From NCBI RefSeq assembly GCF_022213955.1, contig NZ_JAKNTW010000006.1:248001-312000 (forward strand): a stretch of 64,000 bases of DNA, read 5' to 3'. The translations under genes were made by a program, and so were the position numbers. The notes beneath the pieces are model-generated. The model was not told the origin of the DNA. It searched no databases and was given only the letters and a program-made list of their open reading frames with translations. Source of the DNA: Dolomitihabitans soli (GTDB taxonomy: Bacteria; Actinomycetota; Actinomycetes; Streptosporangiales; Streptosporangiaceae). How positions within the stretch are numbered: the stretch's first letter is position 1; each line of letters begins with the position of its first letter. Below are positions 44,119 to 54,469 of the stretch, piece after piece.

Positions 44119-45435
44119 ATGCGAATAATGCTCAGCGTCTGGCCTCAGGCGTGCCACCTCTATCCCGCCGTGCCGTACGCCCAGGCGCTGCAGCTCGCCG
44201 GGCACGAGGTGGTCGTCGCGTGCCCGCCGGGGGCGGCGGACGACATCGTGGCCGCCGGTCTGACGGCCGTGGTCTGTGGTGTGCCGGAGACGCAGGGCTG
44301 GGTCCGGGACGACCTCCCGCCGGACCTGGAGGAGATGGAGCGCCTCGCCGGGGCCCTGGCGATCTCGCCGGCCGAGCGTGACACCTGGGACGTCTACTTC
44401 CAGTACTACCTGATGGGCGTCAGGTTCCACCTCCCGCCGCGGCCCAGCGCGCAGAACGAGGCGCTGGTCCAGTTCGCCCTGGACTGGCGGCCCGACCTGG
44501 TCCTGTGGGACCCGTGGTTCCCGGCCGGCGCGGTGGCCGCCCGTGCCAGCGGGGCCGCGCACGCGCGGGTGCTGATGTGCCCCGACTACAGCGGGTGGGC
44601 GGTGGAGAAGTTCGCGGAGCATGCCCGGCTGGGCGGCCCGGCGCTTCCCGAGAACCCGCTGGTCAGGGCCGTCCGCCCGCTCGCCGAGCGGTACGGCGTG
44701 GAGGTGGACGACGAGTTGCTGGTCGGCCAGTGGACCATCGACCCGATGCCGGCGGAGATGCGCCTGTCGACGGACATCGCGTCGCTGCCCGTCCGCTGGA
44801 GCCCCTACAACGGCGGCGGCGTCAAGCCCGAGTGGCTGTACGCCCGGCCGGAGCGGCCCAGGATCGCGCTGTCGGTGGGACTGTCGACCCGGGCGTACCA
44901 CAAGGGGGAGTGGCGCACTCCGAAGATCCTTGAGGCGGTCGCCGACCTGGACGTCGAGGTCGTCGCCACTCTCAACAGCGACCAGCTCGAAGGCATCACC
45001 AACATCCCCGCCAACGTGCGCACGGTCGACTACGTGCCGCTGGTGCAGCTCCTGCCGACGTGCGCGGCGAGCATCAACCACGGCTCCAGCGGCACCTTCT
45101 GGACCTCGGTGGCGGCGAACATCCCACAGATCATCACCGACACCGACGAGCCCCAGCGGGTCATCGTCGTCGACGGCGAGAACAGCAAGATGGCCGAGCG
45201 GAACATCCTGTCGTGGGTCGCGGCGGCCTACGTCGAGTCGCGCGGCGCCGGGGTCCGCCTGAACCACCAGACCCAGTCGGTCGAGGAGGTCAGGGCGCAG
45301 ATCCACGCGGTCGTGACCGAGCCCTCCTACCAGGCGGGCGCCGCCGACCTGCACAACGAGTGGCTGGCGAAGCCGGGGCCCTCCGAGATCATCACCGACC
45401 TGGAGAAGCTCACCGCCGAACACCGACCGGGCTGA
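44119..45435 (+). CDS. GT-B glycosyltransferase, antibiotic-type (EryCIII/DesVII-like family)
   Basis: A 438-residue glycosyltransferase of family GT1. The N-terminus MRIMLSVWPQACHLYPAVPY and the AGLTAVVCGVPE segment match natural-product glycosyltransferases. The C-terminal nucleotide-sugar site is NHGSSGTFWTSVAANIPQII, where the usual HGGxGT is HGSSGT. The ATG follows AGGGAGA, 43 bases after the 3-dehydrase, so both are in one operon. Relatives often need a P450-like helper; none lacking heme is present. The acceptor is unknown because no scaffold genes are in the window. Confidence 0.87.
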   Translation: MRIMLSVWPQACHLYPAVPYAQALQLAGHEVVVACPPGAADDIVAAGLTAVVCGVPETQGWVRDDLPPDLEEMERLAGALAISPAERDTWDVYFQYYLMGVRFHLPPRPSAQNEALVQFALDWRPDLVLWDPWFPAGAVAARASGAAHARVLMCPDYSGWAVEKFAEHARLGGPALPENPLVRAVRPLAERYGVEVDDELLVGQWTIDPMPAEMRLSTDIASLPVRWSPYNGGGVKPEWLYARPERPRIALSVGLSTRAYHKGEWRTPKILEAVADLDVEVVATLNSDQLEGITNIPANVRTVDYVPLVQLLPTCAASINHGSSGTFWTSVAANIPQIITDTDEPQRVIVVDGENSKMAERNILSWVAAAYVESRGAGVRLNHQTQSVEEVRAQIHAVVTEPSYQAGAADLHNEWLAKPGPSEIITDLEKLTAEHRPG

Positions 45436-45484
45436 GAACCCACCCCTCGGGTCATCCGGTTCCCCCCGGGCCGGGTGATCCCCT

Positions 45485-45522
45485 GGAGCCGCGCGGCCCA
45501 CCCCCCGAGGCCGCGCGGCTCC
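45485..45522. terminator. Hairpin terminator after the glycosyltransferase
   Basis: A perfect 14-bp stem GGAGCCGCGCGGCC/GGCCGCGCGGCTCC with a ten-base loop lies between convergent genes, usable in both directions. Confidence 0.85.
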
Positions 45523-45549
45523 CCCTGTTCCCCCGGCTGCGCCTGACCG

Positions 45550-46176
45550 TCAGACCGTGGGCGGGGGCGGCAGCGGGGCGATCACCCTGTCGTAGTAGCA
45601 CTGGAAGTCCTCGCCGACGTCGTACAACGCGGCCAGTTCGGCGGTGCACGCCTCGATGACGTCCGGCGACTCGATGCGGCGGCCTCCGGTGTGGCCGCCG
45701 GCGGAGTCGTAGAGGATCTCGTACATCACCTCGGGGCCGACGATGAGCAGTTCGGGAAGCCTGCCCTCGGCCTCCACGCCTGCCAGCGCGCCCGCGTCGA
45801 GGACGCGGATGCGTTCGCCCGCGTGGGTGCGCGCCCGGAAGACCTGCATCTCCCACTGGAGGTAGGGACTGGCGGGGCATTCCACGATCCGGACCCGGCG
45901 CAGCCGCGACAGCGAGCCGGAGATCGCCGCGAGGCCGGGCCGCATCTCCTCGACGAGCGCCAGCGAGCCCGCCCAGTCACCTGCGCGCGCGGCCGCCCAG
46001 CTGGGCACGTCGGGTTCGCTGAAGTGTTGCATCCGCTCCAGCTTCCAGCACGGCGCGGTGCCGGCGGCCACCCGCGGGTCGAGCTCCGCGTTGTAGGCCT
46101 CCCGGGCGAGCACCACCCCGGGCGTGTCTCGAACCAGGCCGGTCAGACGCGCACCGCGTGCTGTGAGATCCGTCAC
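45550..46176 (-). CDS. DUF6879-like protein
   Basis: A 208-residue soluble protein. The GTG at 46176 is seven bases after GAGGAG. The C-terminal half, with LRRVRIVECPASPYLQWEMQ and AGERIRVLD, resembles DUF6879, a family common in actinomycetes often encoded near XRE/DUF397 regulators. An internal repeat of tryptophans (CWKLERMQ, WAAARAGDW) is visible. Its function is unknown, and the DUF assignment is by eye. It separates the sugar cluster from typA. Confidence 0.6.
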   Translation of the reverse strand: MTDLTARGARLTGLVRDTPGVVLAREAYNAELDPRVAAGTAPCWKLERMQHFSEPDVPSWAAARAGDWAGSLALVEEMRPGLAAISGSLSRLRRVRIVECPASPYLQWEMQVFRARTHAGERIRVLDAGALAGVEAEGRLPELLIVGPEVMYEILYDSAGGHTGGRRIESPDVIEACTAELAALYDVGEDFQCYYDRVIAPLPPPPTV

Positions 46177-46291
46177 TACTGAACTCCTCGGGCACAGAAG
46201 CCATGGGTTACCCCATCCGCCCCCGAGTCCTGTCCATGCAAACACTCGGGGGTCGCCCTGGCAAGGAGATCTGGTAAGAGCGCTGCGGAAT

Positions 46292-48145
<1,854 letters not shown>

Positions 48146-48254
48146 GATGGAGTCTCGCTCTGTGATCGTGGATGCGGGCCGCGGACAATGCGGCCCTCCC
48201 ATTTTAGTTGATCCGGGAAGAACCCGCCGACGGTGCGCTTCTAAGCTCGTGCTC

Positions 48255-49016
48255 ATGCCTCTCGCTGCACATTTTCCGGTGACCCTGCGTGCCGACGACG
48301 GCACCAGGGTGGACGGCGCCCACACGCCCTCACGCGGCGGTGACGGGCTCGGGATCGTGGTGGCCCACGGATTCACCGGCAACTGGCGCCAGCGTTCCAC
48401 CCGGCGCATCGTGCACGCGCTGAGCGCCTTCGGCGGCGTGGTCTCCTTCGACTTCCGCGGGCACGGCCGGTCGGGCGGCCACACGACCGTCGGCGACCTG
48501 GAGGTGCTCGACCTCGAGGCCGCCGTACGGCACGCCCGGGTGATCGGCTATCCCCGGATCGCGGTGGTCGGCTTCTCGATGGGCGCGGCGGTGGCCCTGC
48601 GTCATGCGGGGCTGCGCGGCGGGGTGGACGCGGTGGCGGCGGTGAGCGGGCCCGCACGGTGGTACTACCGGGGCACCGCGCCGATGCGGCGGATCCACTG
48701 GGCGATCGAGCGGCCGGCCGGCCGGCTCCTCGCCCGGGTGGTCATGCGGACCAGGATCGCGCGTGCGCCGTGGGACCCGGTCCCGCTCGCGCCGTACGAG
48801 GCCGCGCCCATGATCGCTCCGACGCCCCTGCTCATCGTGCACGGCGACGCCGACACCTTCTTCCCCGTGGAGCACGCCCACCAGCTCTTCGCCGCCGCCC
48901 GGGAGCCCAGGGAGCTGTGGGTGGAACGGGGATACGGGCACGCGGAGACGGCGGCCACGCCCGCGCTGATCCGCCGGATCGGCGAGTGGATCAGGACAAG
49001 CCTTACCGACACTTGA
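48255..49016 (+). CDS. Alpha/beta hydrolase
   Basis: A 253-residue serine hydrolase. The oxyanion segment is [10 protein letters not shown], the nucleophile elbow is [13 protein letters not shown], the acid is in [16 protein letters not shown], and the base is probably the His of YGHAETAAT. There is no signal peptide or membrane segment. The ATG at 48255 is divergent from typA. The substrate is not predictable; esterases and lysophospholipase-like enzymes have this layout. The pta gene begins 68 bases after its stop. Confidence 0.87.
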   Translation: MPLAAHFPVTLRADDGTRVDGAHTPSRGGDGLGIVVAHGFTGNWRQRSTRRIVHALSAFGGVVSFDFRGHGRSGGHTTVGDLEVLDLEAAVRHARVIGYPRIAVVGFSMGAAVALRHAGLRGGVDAVAAVSGPARWYYRGTAPMRRIHWAIERPAGRLLARVVMRTRIARAPWDPVPLAPYEAAPMIAPTPLLIVHGDADTFFPVEHAHQLFAAAREPRELWVERGYGHAETAATPALIRRIGEWIRTSLTDT

Positions 49017-49084
49017 TCGATCACGGCTGTTCACCCGGAGTGGTCGGGGAGATCCTGAGGGAGATGACTGCTGGGGGGACGTCG

Positions 49085-51088
49085 ATGCGGAGCATCTATG
49101 TGGCGGGGCTGGGGCGCGGAGCCGGCCGGCACGTCGTCGAACTCGGGTTGATGGAGCTGCTGTCCCATCATGTGGAGCGGGTCGGCGTGTACCGGCCCGT
49201 CTCGCACGGGGAACAGCCCGACACGAGCGTGGAACTGCTCCGCGGCCGTTACCGGCTGAGCGGGTTCGGCTGCGGGCTCACGCCCGAGGAACTGGCGGAG
49301 ACCACCCAGGAGAAGCTGGTCCCCAAGCTCGCGGACGGTTTCCGCGCCGCGGCCGGCGGCTGCGACGCGATGCTGATCCTCGGCGGCTCGTCGGAGAACG
49401 ATCTCGACGCCCGGCTCGCGGCCGAGCTGGGCGCGCCGGTGGTCCTGGTGGCGGGCGGCAGGGGCCGGCGGCCGGAGACGGTGTCGGCCGCGCTGCGCCA
49501 GGGATACGAGGCGTACACCGGCCGCGGCTGCTCGGTGCTCGCGCTGATCGCCAACCGGGTGGCCCCGGTGGCCGCGATCACCCTCGACCTGCCCGCGCCG
49601 TGCTACGCCGTCCCGGAGAACCCGCTGCTCGCCGCGCCGACCGTACGGCAGGCCGCGGCAGCCGTACGAGCCACCCAGGTGCAGGGCGACGACGACGGGA
49701 TGCAGCGCGACGTGCTCGGCTACGTCTTCGGCGGCGCGACGCTGCCCGTCTTCCTCGACCACCTGCGCGACGGCGCCCTCGTGATCACCCCGGGCGACCG
49801 CGCCGACGTGCTGCTCGGCGTCCTGGCCTCGGACGCGGCCGGCGTGGCCCGCCCGGCCGGCGTGATGCTCACTCTCGGTGAGAAGCCCTCGTCCAACGTG
49901 CGCGGGCTCACCGCCCGGCTCGCTCCCGAGCTTCCGATCCTGTCCGCCGCCGCCGACAGTTTCGCCGCCGCCGCGCTGCTGGCGAACCTGGAGGGCGGGA
50001 TCACCCCGGACAACCCGAAGAAGGTCGAGACCGCGCTCGGTCACTTCGCCGCGCACGTGGACACGGCCGTGCTGGCCCGCCGCATCGAGTTCGGCCCCTC
50101 CGGGCGGGTCACCCCGAAGATGTTCGAGCACCTGCTGATCGACCGGGCCGGTACGCGCCGCAGGCACATCGTGCTTCCCGAGGGGGAGGACGACCGGGTC
50201 CTGCGCGCGGCGGGGATCATCGTACGGCGGGGCGTCGCGGAGGTGACGCTGCTCGGCCGGACGGACGAGATACGGCGCCGCGCCCGTGTCCTGGGGATGA
50301 ACCTGGACGAGGTACGCGTGCTCGACCCGCTCACCTCTCCGCTGCGGGAGACCTTCGCCGAGGCGTACGCGCTGCTCCGCGAGCACAAGGCGATGACCCA
50401 CCGCCGTGCCAGGGACACGCTCGGCGACGCCAGCTTCTTCGGCGCGATGATGGTGCACACCGGCATGGTGCACGGGATGGTCTCCGGCGTGACGCAGACC
50501 ACCTCGGCCACGATGCGTCCCGCGTTGCAGATCCTCAAGGCGGGCCCGGCGTCCGCGGCGTGCTTCGTCTGCCTGCCCGACCGGGTCCTGCTCTACGGCG
50601 ACTGCGCGGTGAACCACGATCCCGACGCCTCCAGGCTCGCCGACATCGCGATCACCACGGCCCGTACGGCGGAGCGGTTCGGCATCGAGCCGAGGGTCGC
50701 GATGCTGTCGTACTCGGCGGGGGTGGCGGGGTCGGGCGGCGATGTGGACAAGGTGCGCCGCGCCGCGGACCTGGTCCGATCGCGGGCCCCGGAACTGGTG
50801 GTCGACGGGCCGATCCGGTTCGACTCGGCGGTGGATCCGAGGGTGGCCGCGGAGAAGGCGCCGGACTCCCGGGTCGGGGGCGCGGCGACCGTACTGATCT
50901 TCCCCGACCTCGACGCGGCGGAGACGGCGAGTACGGCGGTGCGGCGGTCCGCCGGCGGGGTGGTGCTCGGGCCGGTCCTGCAGGGGCTGCGGATGCCCGT
51001 CAACGATCTGCACCGGAACGCGTCGATCGCGGACATCGTGACAATGGTCGCGATTACGGCAATTCAGGCACAAACCGGCCCGGTGTGA
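49085..51088 (+). CDS. pta: Phosphate acetyltransferase, long form
   Basis: A 667-residue enzyme interconverting acetyl-CoA and acetyl phosphate. The N-terminal P-loop-like domain (about 1-200) starts MRSIYVAGLGRGAGRHVVEL; the lysine of the expected GxxxxGKS/T is absent. A DRTGG domain follows (about 215-320). The catalytic PTA domain (about 350-667) has RRRHIVLPEGEDDRVLRAA, GMVHGMVSGVTQTTSATMR and SYSAGVAGSGGDVDKVR. The ATG at 49085 is seven bases after GGGGGG; an ATG at 49064 is possible. The acetate kinase gene, often next, is absent from the window. Confidence 0.93.
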   Translation: MRSIYVAGLGRGAGRHVVELGLMELLSHHVERVGVYRPVSHGEQPDTSVELLRGRYRLSGFGCGLTPEELAETTQEKLVPKLADGFRAAAGGCDAMLILGGSSENDLDARLAAELGAPVVLVAGGRGRRPETVSAALRQGYEAYTGRGCSVLALIANRVAPVAAITLDLPAPCYAVPENPLLAAPTVRQAAAAVRATQVQGDDDGMQRDVLGYVFGGATLPVFLDHLRDGALVITPGDRADVLLGVLASDAAGVARPAGVMLTLGEKPSSNVRGLTARLAPELPILSAAADSFAAAALLANLEGGITPDNPKKVETALGHFAAHVDTAVLARRIEFGPSGRVTPKMFEHLLIDRAGTRRRHIVLPEGEDDRVLRAAGIIVRRGVAEVTLLGRTDEIRRRARVLGMNLDEVRVLDPLTSPLRETFAEAYALLREHKAMTHRRARDTLGDASFFGAMMVHTGMVHGMVSGVTQTTSATMRPALQILKAGPASAACFVCLPDRVLLYGDCAVNHDPDASRLADIAITTARTAERFGIEPRVAMLSYSAGVAGSGGDVDKVRRAADLVRSRAPELVVDGPIRFDSAVDPRVAAEKAPDSRVGGAATVLIFPDLDAAETASTAVRRSAGGVVLGPVLQGLRMPVNDLHRNASIADIVTMVAITAIQAQTGPV

Positions 51089-51238
51089 GGAAGATTCTGA
51101 AATTTCTCCGAACCATTACCGGATATATGGCGTCTACCTAGAGCGGATGGAATGAATCCTCTGGGAGAGGTCCTCGGACTGCCGGCCCACCGCGGTGGAC
51201 CGGCTGGGGACATCCTTGGACCAGCCGGGTGCACAGCC

Positions 51239-51354
51239 CAGCGTCGCGGGGGCGCGCTGGGTCTGAGCTCAGCGTCGCGGGGGCGCGCTGAGTTCCGAGG
51301 TCCAGCGTCGCGGGGGCGCGCTGGATCTGAGCTCAGCGTCGCGGGGGCGCGCTG
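51239..51354. repeat. Four identical 21-bp hairpin repeats between convergent genes
   Basis: A 21-bp unit starting CAGCGTCGC and ending GCGCGCTG occurs at 51239, 51270, 51303 and 51334 without mismatch. The ends CAGCG/CGCTG pair, so each unit forms a small hairpin. Spacing is 31, 33 and 31 bases. It lies in the 337-base spacer between pta and the aldehyde dehydrogenase. Confidence 0.93.
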
Positions 51355-51377
51355 GGATCGCAGGCCCGGTCTCTCAT

Positions 51378-51415
51378 CCGGTGGCGCGTGGACCGACGGG
51401 TCCGCGCGCCACCGG
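51378..51415. terminator. Hairpin terminator near the aldehyde dehydrogenase stop
   Basis: An 11-bp stem CCGGTGGCGCG/CGCGCCACCGG encloses a second GGACC/GGTCC stem. It lies 11 bases beyond the dehydrogenase stop and may serve both strands. Confidence 0.8.
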
Positions 51416-51425
51416 GTTCCAGCCT

Positions 51426-52862
51426 TCAGCCCAGCCGGGCGATCGACTTGTACTCAAGGTAGGCCGAGAGCCCCTCGGGGCCGAGTTCGCGGCCGAGCCC
51501 GCTGGCCTTGTAGCCGCCGAACGGGGCCGAGGGCTCCATGGTGTTCATCACGTTGACCCCGTAGGTGCCGGTGCGCACCTGCCGGGCGATGTCCATCCCG
51601 CGCTCGGTGTCGGCGGTCCAGACGGTGCCGGACAGCCCGTAGTCGCTGTCGTTGGCGATGCGCACCGCGTCGCCCTCGTCGTCGTACGGGATCACCGCGA
51701 GGACCGGGCCGAAGATCTCCTCGCGGGCGATGCGCATGTCGTTGTGCACCCCGGCGAAGACGGTCGGCGCCACGTACCAGCCGCGGTCGAAGGGCCGCTC
51801 CAGACCGCCCACGACCGGCTTCGCGCCCTCGTCGATACCGATCTTGATGTAGTCCTCGACCCGGTCCTGCTGGCGTTTGGCGACCAGCGGGCCGATGCCG
51901 GTGCCCGGGTCGCCGGGATCGCCCACCGCCTGGCCGGTCACCATGTCGGAGACGGCCTGGACGACCTCGTCGTAGCGGCTGCGGGAGGCCAGGATGCGCG
52001 TCTGGGCCACGCACGCCTGGCCGTTGTTCATCAGCGAGGCGATGGACAGGAAGCCCATGGCCGAGGGCAGGTGGCAGTCGTCGAGGATGATCGCCGCCGA
52101 CTTGCCGCCCAGTTCCAGGCTGCACCGCTTGAGCTGCTCGCCGCAGATGGCGGCGATCCGGCGGCCCGCGGCGGTGGAGCCGGTGAAGGCGACCTTGTCG
52201 ACGCCCGGATGTGAGACCAGGTGCTCGCCGGCCTCCCGCCCCGCGGCGACGATGTTGACCACCCCGGCCGGAATCCCGGCCTGCGCGATCATGTCGGCGA
52301 GCAGGTAGGAGTCGAGCGGCGTCTCGGGGGCCGGCTTGATCACCACCGTGCACCCGGCCACCAGCGCGGGGGCCAGCTTGGTCATGATGACGAACTGCGG
52401 GACGTTCCACGGGACCACGGCCGCCACCACCCCGACCGGCTCGCGGCGGACGGTCACCGGGCCGAACAGGCCGGGCCGTTCGTCCTCCACCGCGAAGGTC
52501 GTGCCCAGCTCGGCGAAGTACTGGAGCATGCCGAGCGGCTGCGGCGCCTGCGCCATGGTGGAGAAGCTGATCGGCGAGCCCATCTCGGTCGTGATCAGCT
52601 GGGCCATCTCGGCCTGGCGCTCGGCGTAGATCTCGGCGAGCCTGGCGACGACGGCGGCGCGCTCGGCCATGGTCATCCGCGGCCACGGCCCGTTGTCGAA
52701 CGCCTCCCGGGCGGCGGCGACCGCGCGGTCCATGTCGGCGGGGGCGCCGTCCGGCACGCGGCCGACGATCTCCTCGGTGTGCGGCGAGACGACGTCGATC
52801 GTCCCGGTGCTGGCGGGGGCCACCCAGTCGCCCCCGATGAAGAGCCGGTCGTGCTGCAGCAT
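51426..52862 (-). CDS. NAD(P)-dependent aldehyde dehydrogenase
   Basis: A 478-residue aldehyde dehydrogenase of the broad ALDH superfamily. Catalytic Cys284 is in NNGQACVAQTRI and Glu250 in LELGGKSA. The cofactor motif is FTGSTAAGRRIA, and EIFGPVLAVIPYDDE and the closing GGYKASGLGRELGPEG are typical. The ATG follows AGGAGG. The upstream region has a perfect 19-bp palindrome, a likely operator. The substrate is unknown; close relatives act on aliphatic or aromatic aldehydes. Confidence 0.92.
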   Translation of the reverse strand: MLQHDRLFIGGDWVAPASTGTIDVVSPHTEEIVGRVPDGAPADMDRAVAAAREAFDNGPWPRMTMAERAAVVARLAEIYAERQAEMAQLITTEMGSPISFSTMAQAPQPLGMLQYFAELGTTFAVEDERPGLFGPVTVRREPVGVVAAVVPWNVPQFVIMTKLAPALVAGCTVVIKPAPETPLDSYLLADMIAQAGIPAGVVNIVAAGREAGEHLVSHPGVDKVAFTGSTAAGRRIAAICGEQLKRCSLELGGKSAAIILDDCHLPSAMGFLSIASLMNNGQACVAQTRILASRSRYDEVVQAVSDMVTGQAVGDPGDPGTGIGPLVAKRQQDRVEDYIKIGIDEGAKPVVGGLERPFDRGWYVAPTVFAGVHNDMRIAREEIFGPVLAVIPYDDEGDAVRIANDSDYGLSGTVWTADTERGMDIARQVRTGTYGVNVMNTMEPSAPFGGYKASGLGRELGPEGLSAYLEYKSIARLG

Positions 52863-52936
52863 GTCTGCCTCCTGGGTCGGTGCGGGGACTGGTGTCGCTG
52901 AAACCGAATCATGTTCTGGGGATCCTGGTCAAGGCA

Positions 52937-52955
52937 TGAGTGCGGCTCGCACTCA
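52937..52955. promoter_or_regulatory. Perfect 19-bp palindrome upstream of the aldehyde dehydrogenase
   Basis: TGAGTGCG and CGCACTCA flank a GCT centre, 75 bases upstream of the ATG. The length and symmetry suit a TetR- or GntR-type repressor. The rest of the 391-base spacer (52863-53253) holds a CTATAAATA stretch at about 53112 that may belong to the promoter of the next gene. Confidence 0.6.
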
Positions 52956-53253
52956 GCATGGTGTGCGAGCCGTACCTCAGGAAGGCGTTATGGCAGTTCT
53001 GGCGGCAAGTAGGTCGTTCGCCTGACGAGATGGCCGGGTCCCTCTCGTCGGCGACGTTCGCCGTGGTGTCGCCGGCCTGACCGGGGGCTGGAAGATGGCG
53101 TCGCCCGCCGCTATAAATAGGGGCAAACCTCTCGGATCTGTACATAGTGCGCTAATGGTGCACGGGTTCGATCGTTCAGGTGGCAGGGCGCAAGATCACG
53201 TTCTATAGTTTCGGTCCGTCTGTGCGGAACACGTTCCCGAGGGGAGGAAGCGC

Positions 53254-54168
53254 GTGAAACCAGGCCGGCGCCGAGCCGCCGCGATGGTCACCCTCGCGAC
53301 CCTGCTGCTGGTTCCCAGCCTTCCCAGCGCCTCCGCGGAGTACGCCAAACCCACTCCCCAAGCCGAGCTGAACAAGCTCACCAAGCAGGCCGCCGCGCTC
53401 AACAAGGCCTACCGGGGCCAGCTCCAGGACCTGGAGGAGATCCGGGTCCAGGCCAAGAAGGCCACCGACCGCTCCACCGGCCTGAAGCGCGCCCTCGCCA
53501 AAGCCGAGCGCGAGGTCGCGGAATACGCCCAGACCACCTATATGGGCGGCTCCCTCGACTCGGTCCAGCTCTTCGGCATGGACGGCCCCGGGGGCGCCTC
53601 CCTCCTCGGCTCCGCCGCCACCATGAGCCACCTCGCCAGCCAGCGAGCACACCAGCTCGAACGCGTCAGAGAGCTCGTCGTCAACGCCAAGAAGGCCAAG
53701 AAGGCCGCCGAGGCGAAGATCGACAGCATGAAGCGGGAGATCAAGAACCTGCAGAGCAAGCGCCGCAAGATGGAAGGTCTGCTCGCCAAGTACGGCTTCC
53801 AGACCCCCTCCGGCAGCGCCGGCCTGACCTCCCGGATGGTCTCCGTCCGCGACGCCGTCCTGCAGCGGTTCCCCATGCCCTACAACTACGGCTGCCTGCG
53901 CCGCGGCGACCCCGGCGACCACGGCAGCGGCCGGGCCTGCGACTTCATGATGAGCACCGGCGGCGCCATGCCCAACCAGATCGACATGGAACGCGGCGAC
54001 GCCCTCGCCCAATGGGCCATCAGCAACGGCGCCAGCGTCGGCATCATGTACATCATCTGGAAACAGCGCTACTACGACGTCCGCACCGGCACCGGCTGGC
54101 GTCCCATGTCCGACCGCGGCGGCAATACCGCCAACCACTGGGACCACGTCCACGTGTCCGTCTTCTGA
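53254..54168 (+). CDS. Secreted coiled-coil protein with LAS-type metallopeptidase-like C-terminus
   Basis: A 304-residue exported protein. The signal peptide (about 1-29) ends near PSASAEY. Residues 35-85 and 125-185 form Lys/Glu-rich coiled coils, as in actinobacterial cell-wall hydrolases of the RipA/NlpC type. The C-terminal domain (about 195-304) has CLRRGDPGDHGSGRACDFM (H-x6-D) and NHWDHVHVSVF (H-x-H), a pattern like zinc LAS peptidases (M15). It is therefore a candidate peptidoglycan hydrolase, though many relatives are called only hypothetical. The GTG at 53254 follows GAGGGGAGGAAG. Confidence 0.75.
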   Translation: MKPGRRRAAAMVTLATLLLVPSLPSASAEYAKPTPQAELNKLTKQAAALNKAYRGQLQDLEEIRVQAKKATDRSTGLKRALAKAEREVAEYAQTTYMGGSLDSVQLFGMDGPGGASLLGSAATMSHLASQRAHQLERVRELVVNAKKAKKAAEAKIDSMKREIKNLQSKRRKMEGLLAKYGFQTPSGSAGLTSRMVSVRDAVLQRFPMPYNYGCLRRGDPGDHGSGRACDFMMSTGGAMPNQIDMERGDALAQWAISNGASVGIMYIIWKQRYYDVRTGTGWRPMSDRGGNTANHWDHVHVSVF

Positions 54169-54254
54169 CCGCCCCCGCCGCACGGCACCAGCCCACCGCC
54201 GTACGGCAGGCCGGACCCACCCGCCCGTCCGCCCGCCGATCTCGGGCCGGAGGA

Positions 54255-54365
54255 GCCACGTCAAGGTACGGCGTCACGGCGGGGGGACGCAGCCGCTGGA
54301 GCGGCGTGGGCCCCGCGGACCGCGGCACGGTCGGCGGGCGGCGTCCACCTGGCCTGCCGTACTGA
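54255..54365 (+). repeat. Dispersed intergenic repeat, diverged copy
   Basis: Resembles the units at 24119-24482: CGCTGGAGCGGCGTGGG, CGGACCGC and the end CCTGGCCTGCCGTACT occur in the same order, with gaps. It occupies the spacer between the cell-wall enzyme and the TetR gene (54169-54538). No gene was found in this spacer. Confidence 0.55.
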
Positions 54366-54469
54366 GGCGGTGGGCTGCAATGATCCGGCCTGCCGTACGG
54401 CGGTGGGCGGGCCGGTTCCAGGACCGCCGCACTCCCGGCAGGTGAGAGGCGGTCGCCGTGCCCGGCGGA

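Noticed and set aside
51239-51354. CRISPR array with 21-bp repeats
   Set aside because: Spacers would be only 10-12 bases and partly similar to each other; no cas genes.
53150-53190. tRNA gene suggested by GGTTCGATC
   Set aside because: No cloverleaf stems or acceptor pairing around the T-loop-like string.
52979-53253. c-di-AMP (ydaO) riboswitch upstream of the cell-wall enzyme
   Set aside because: Such riboswitches are common before actinobacterial wall hydrolases, but the conserved core could not be recognised here.
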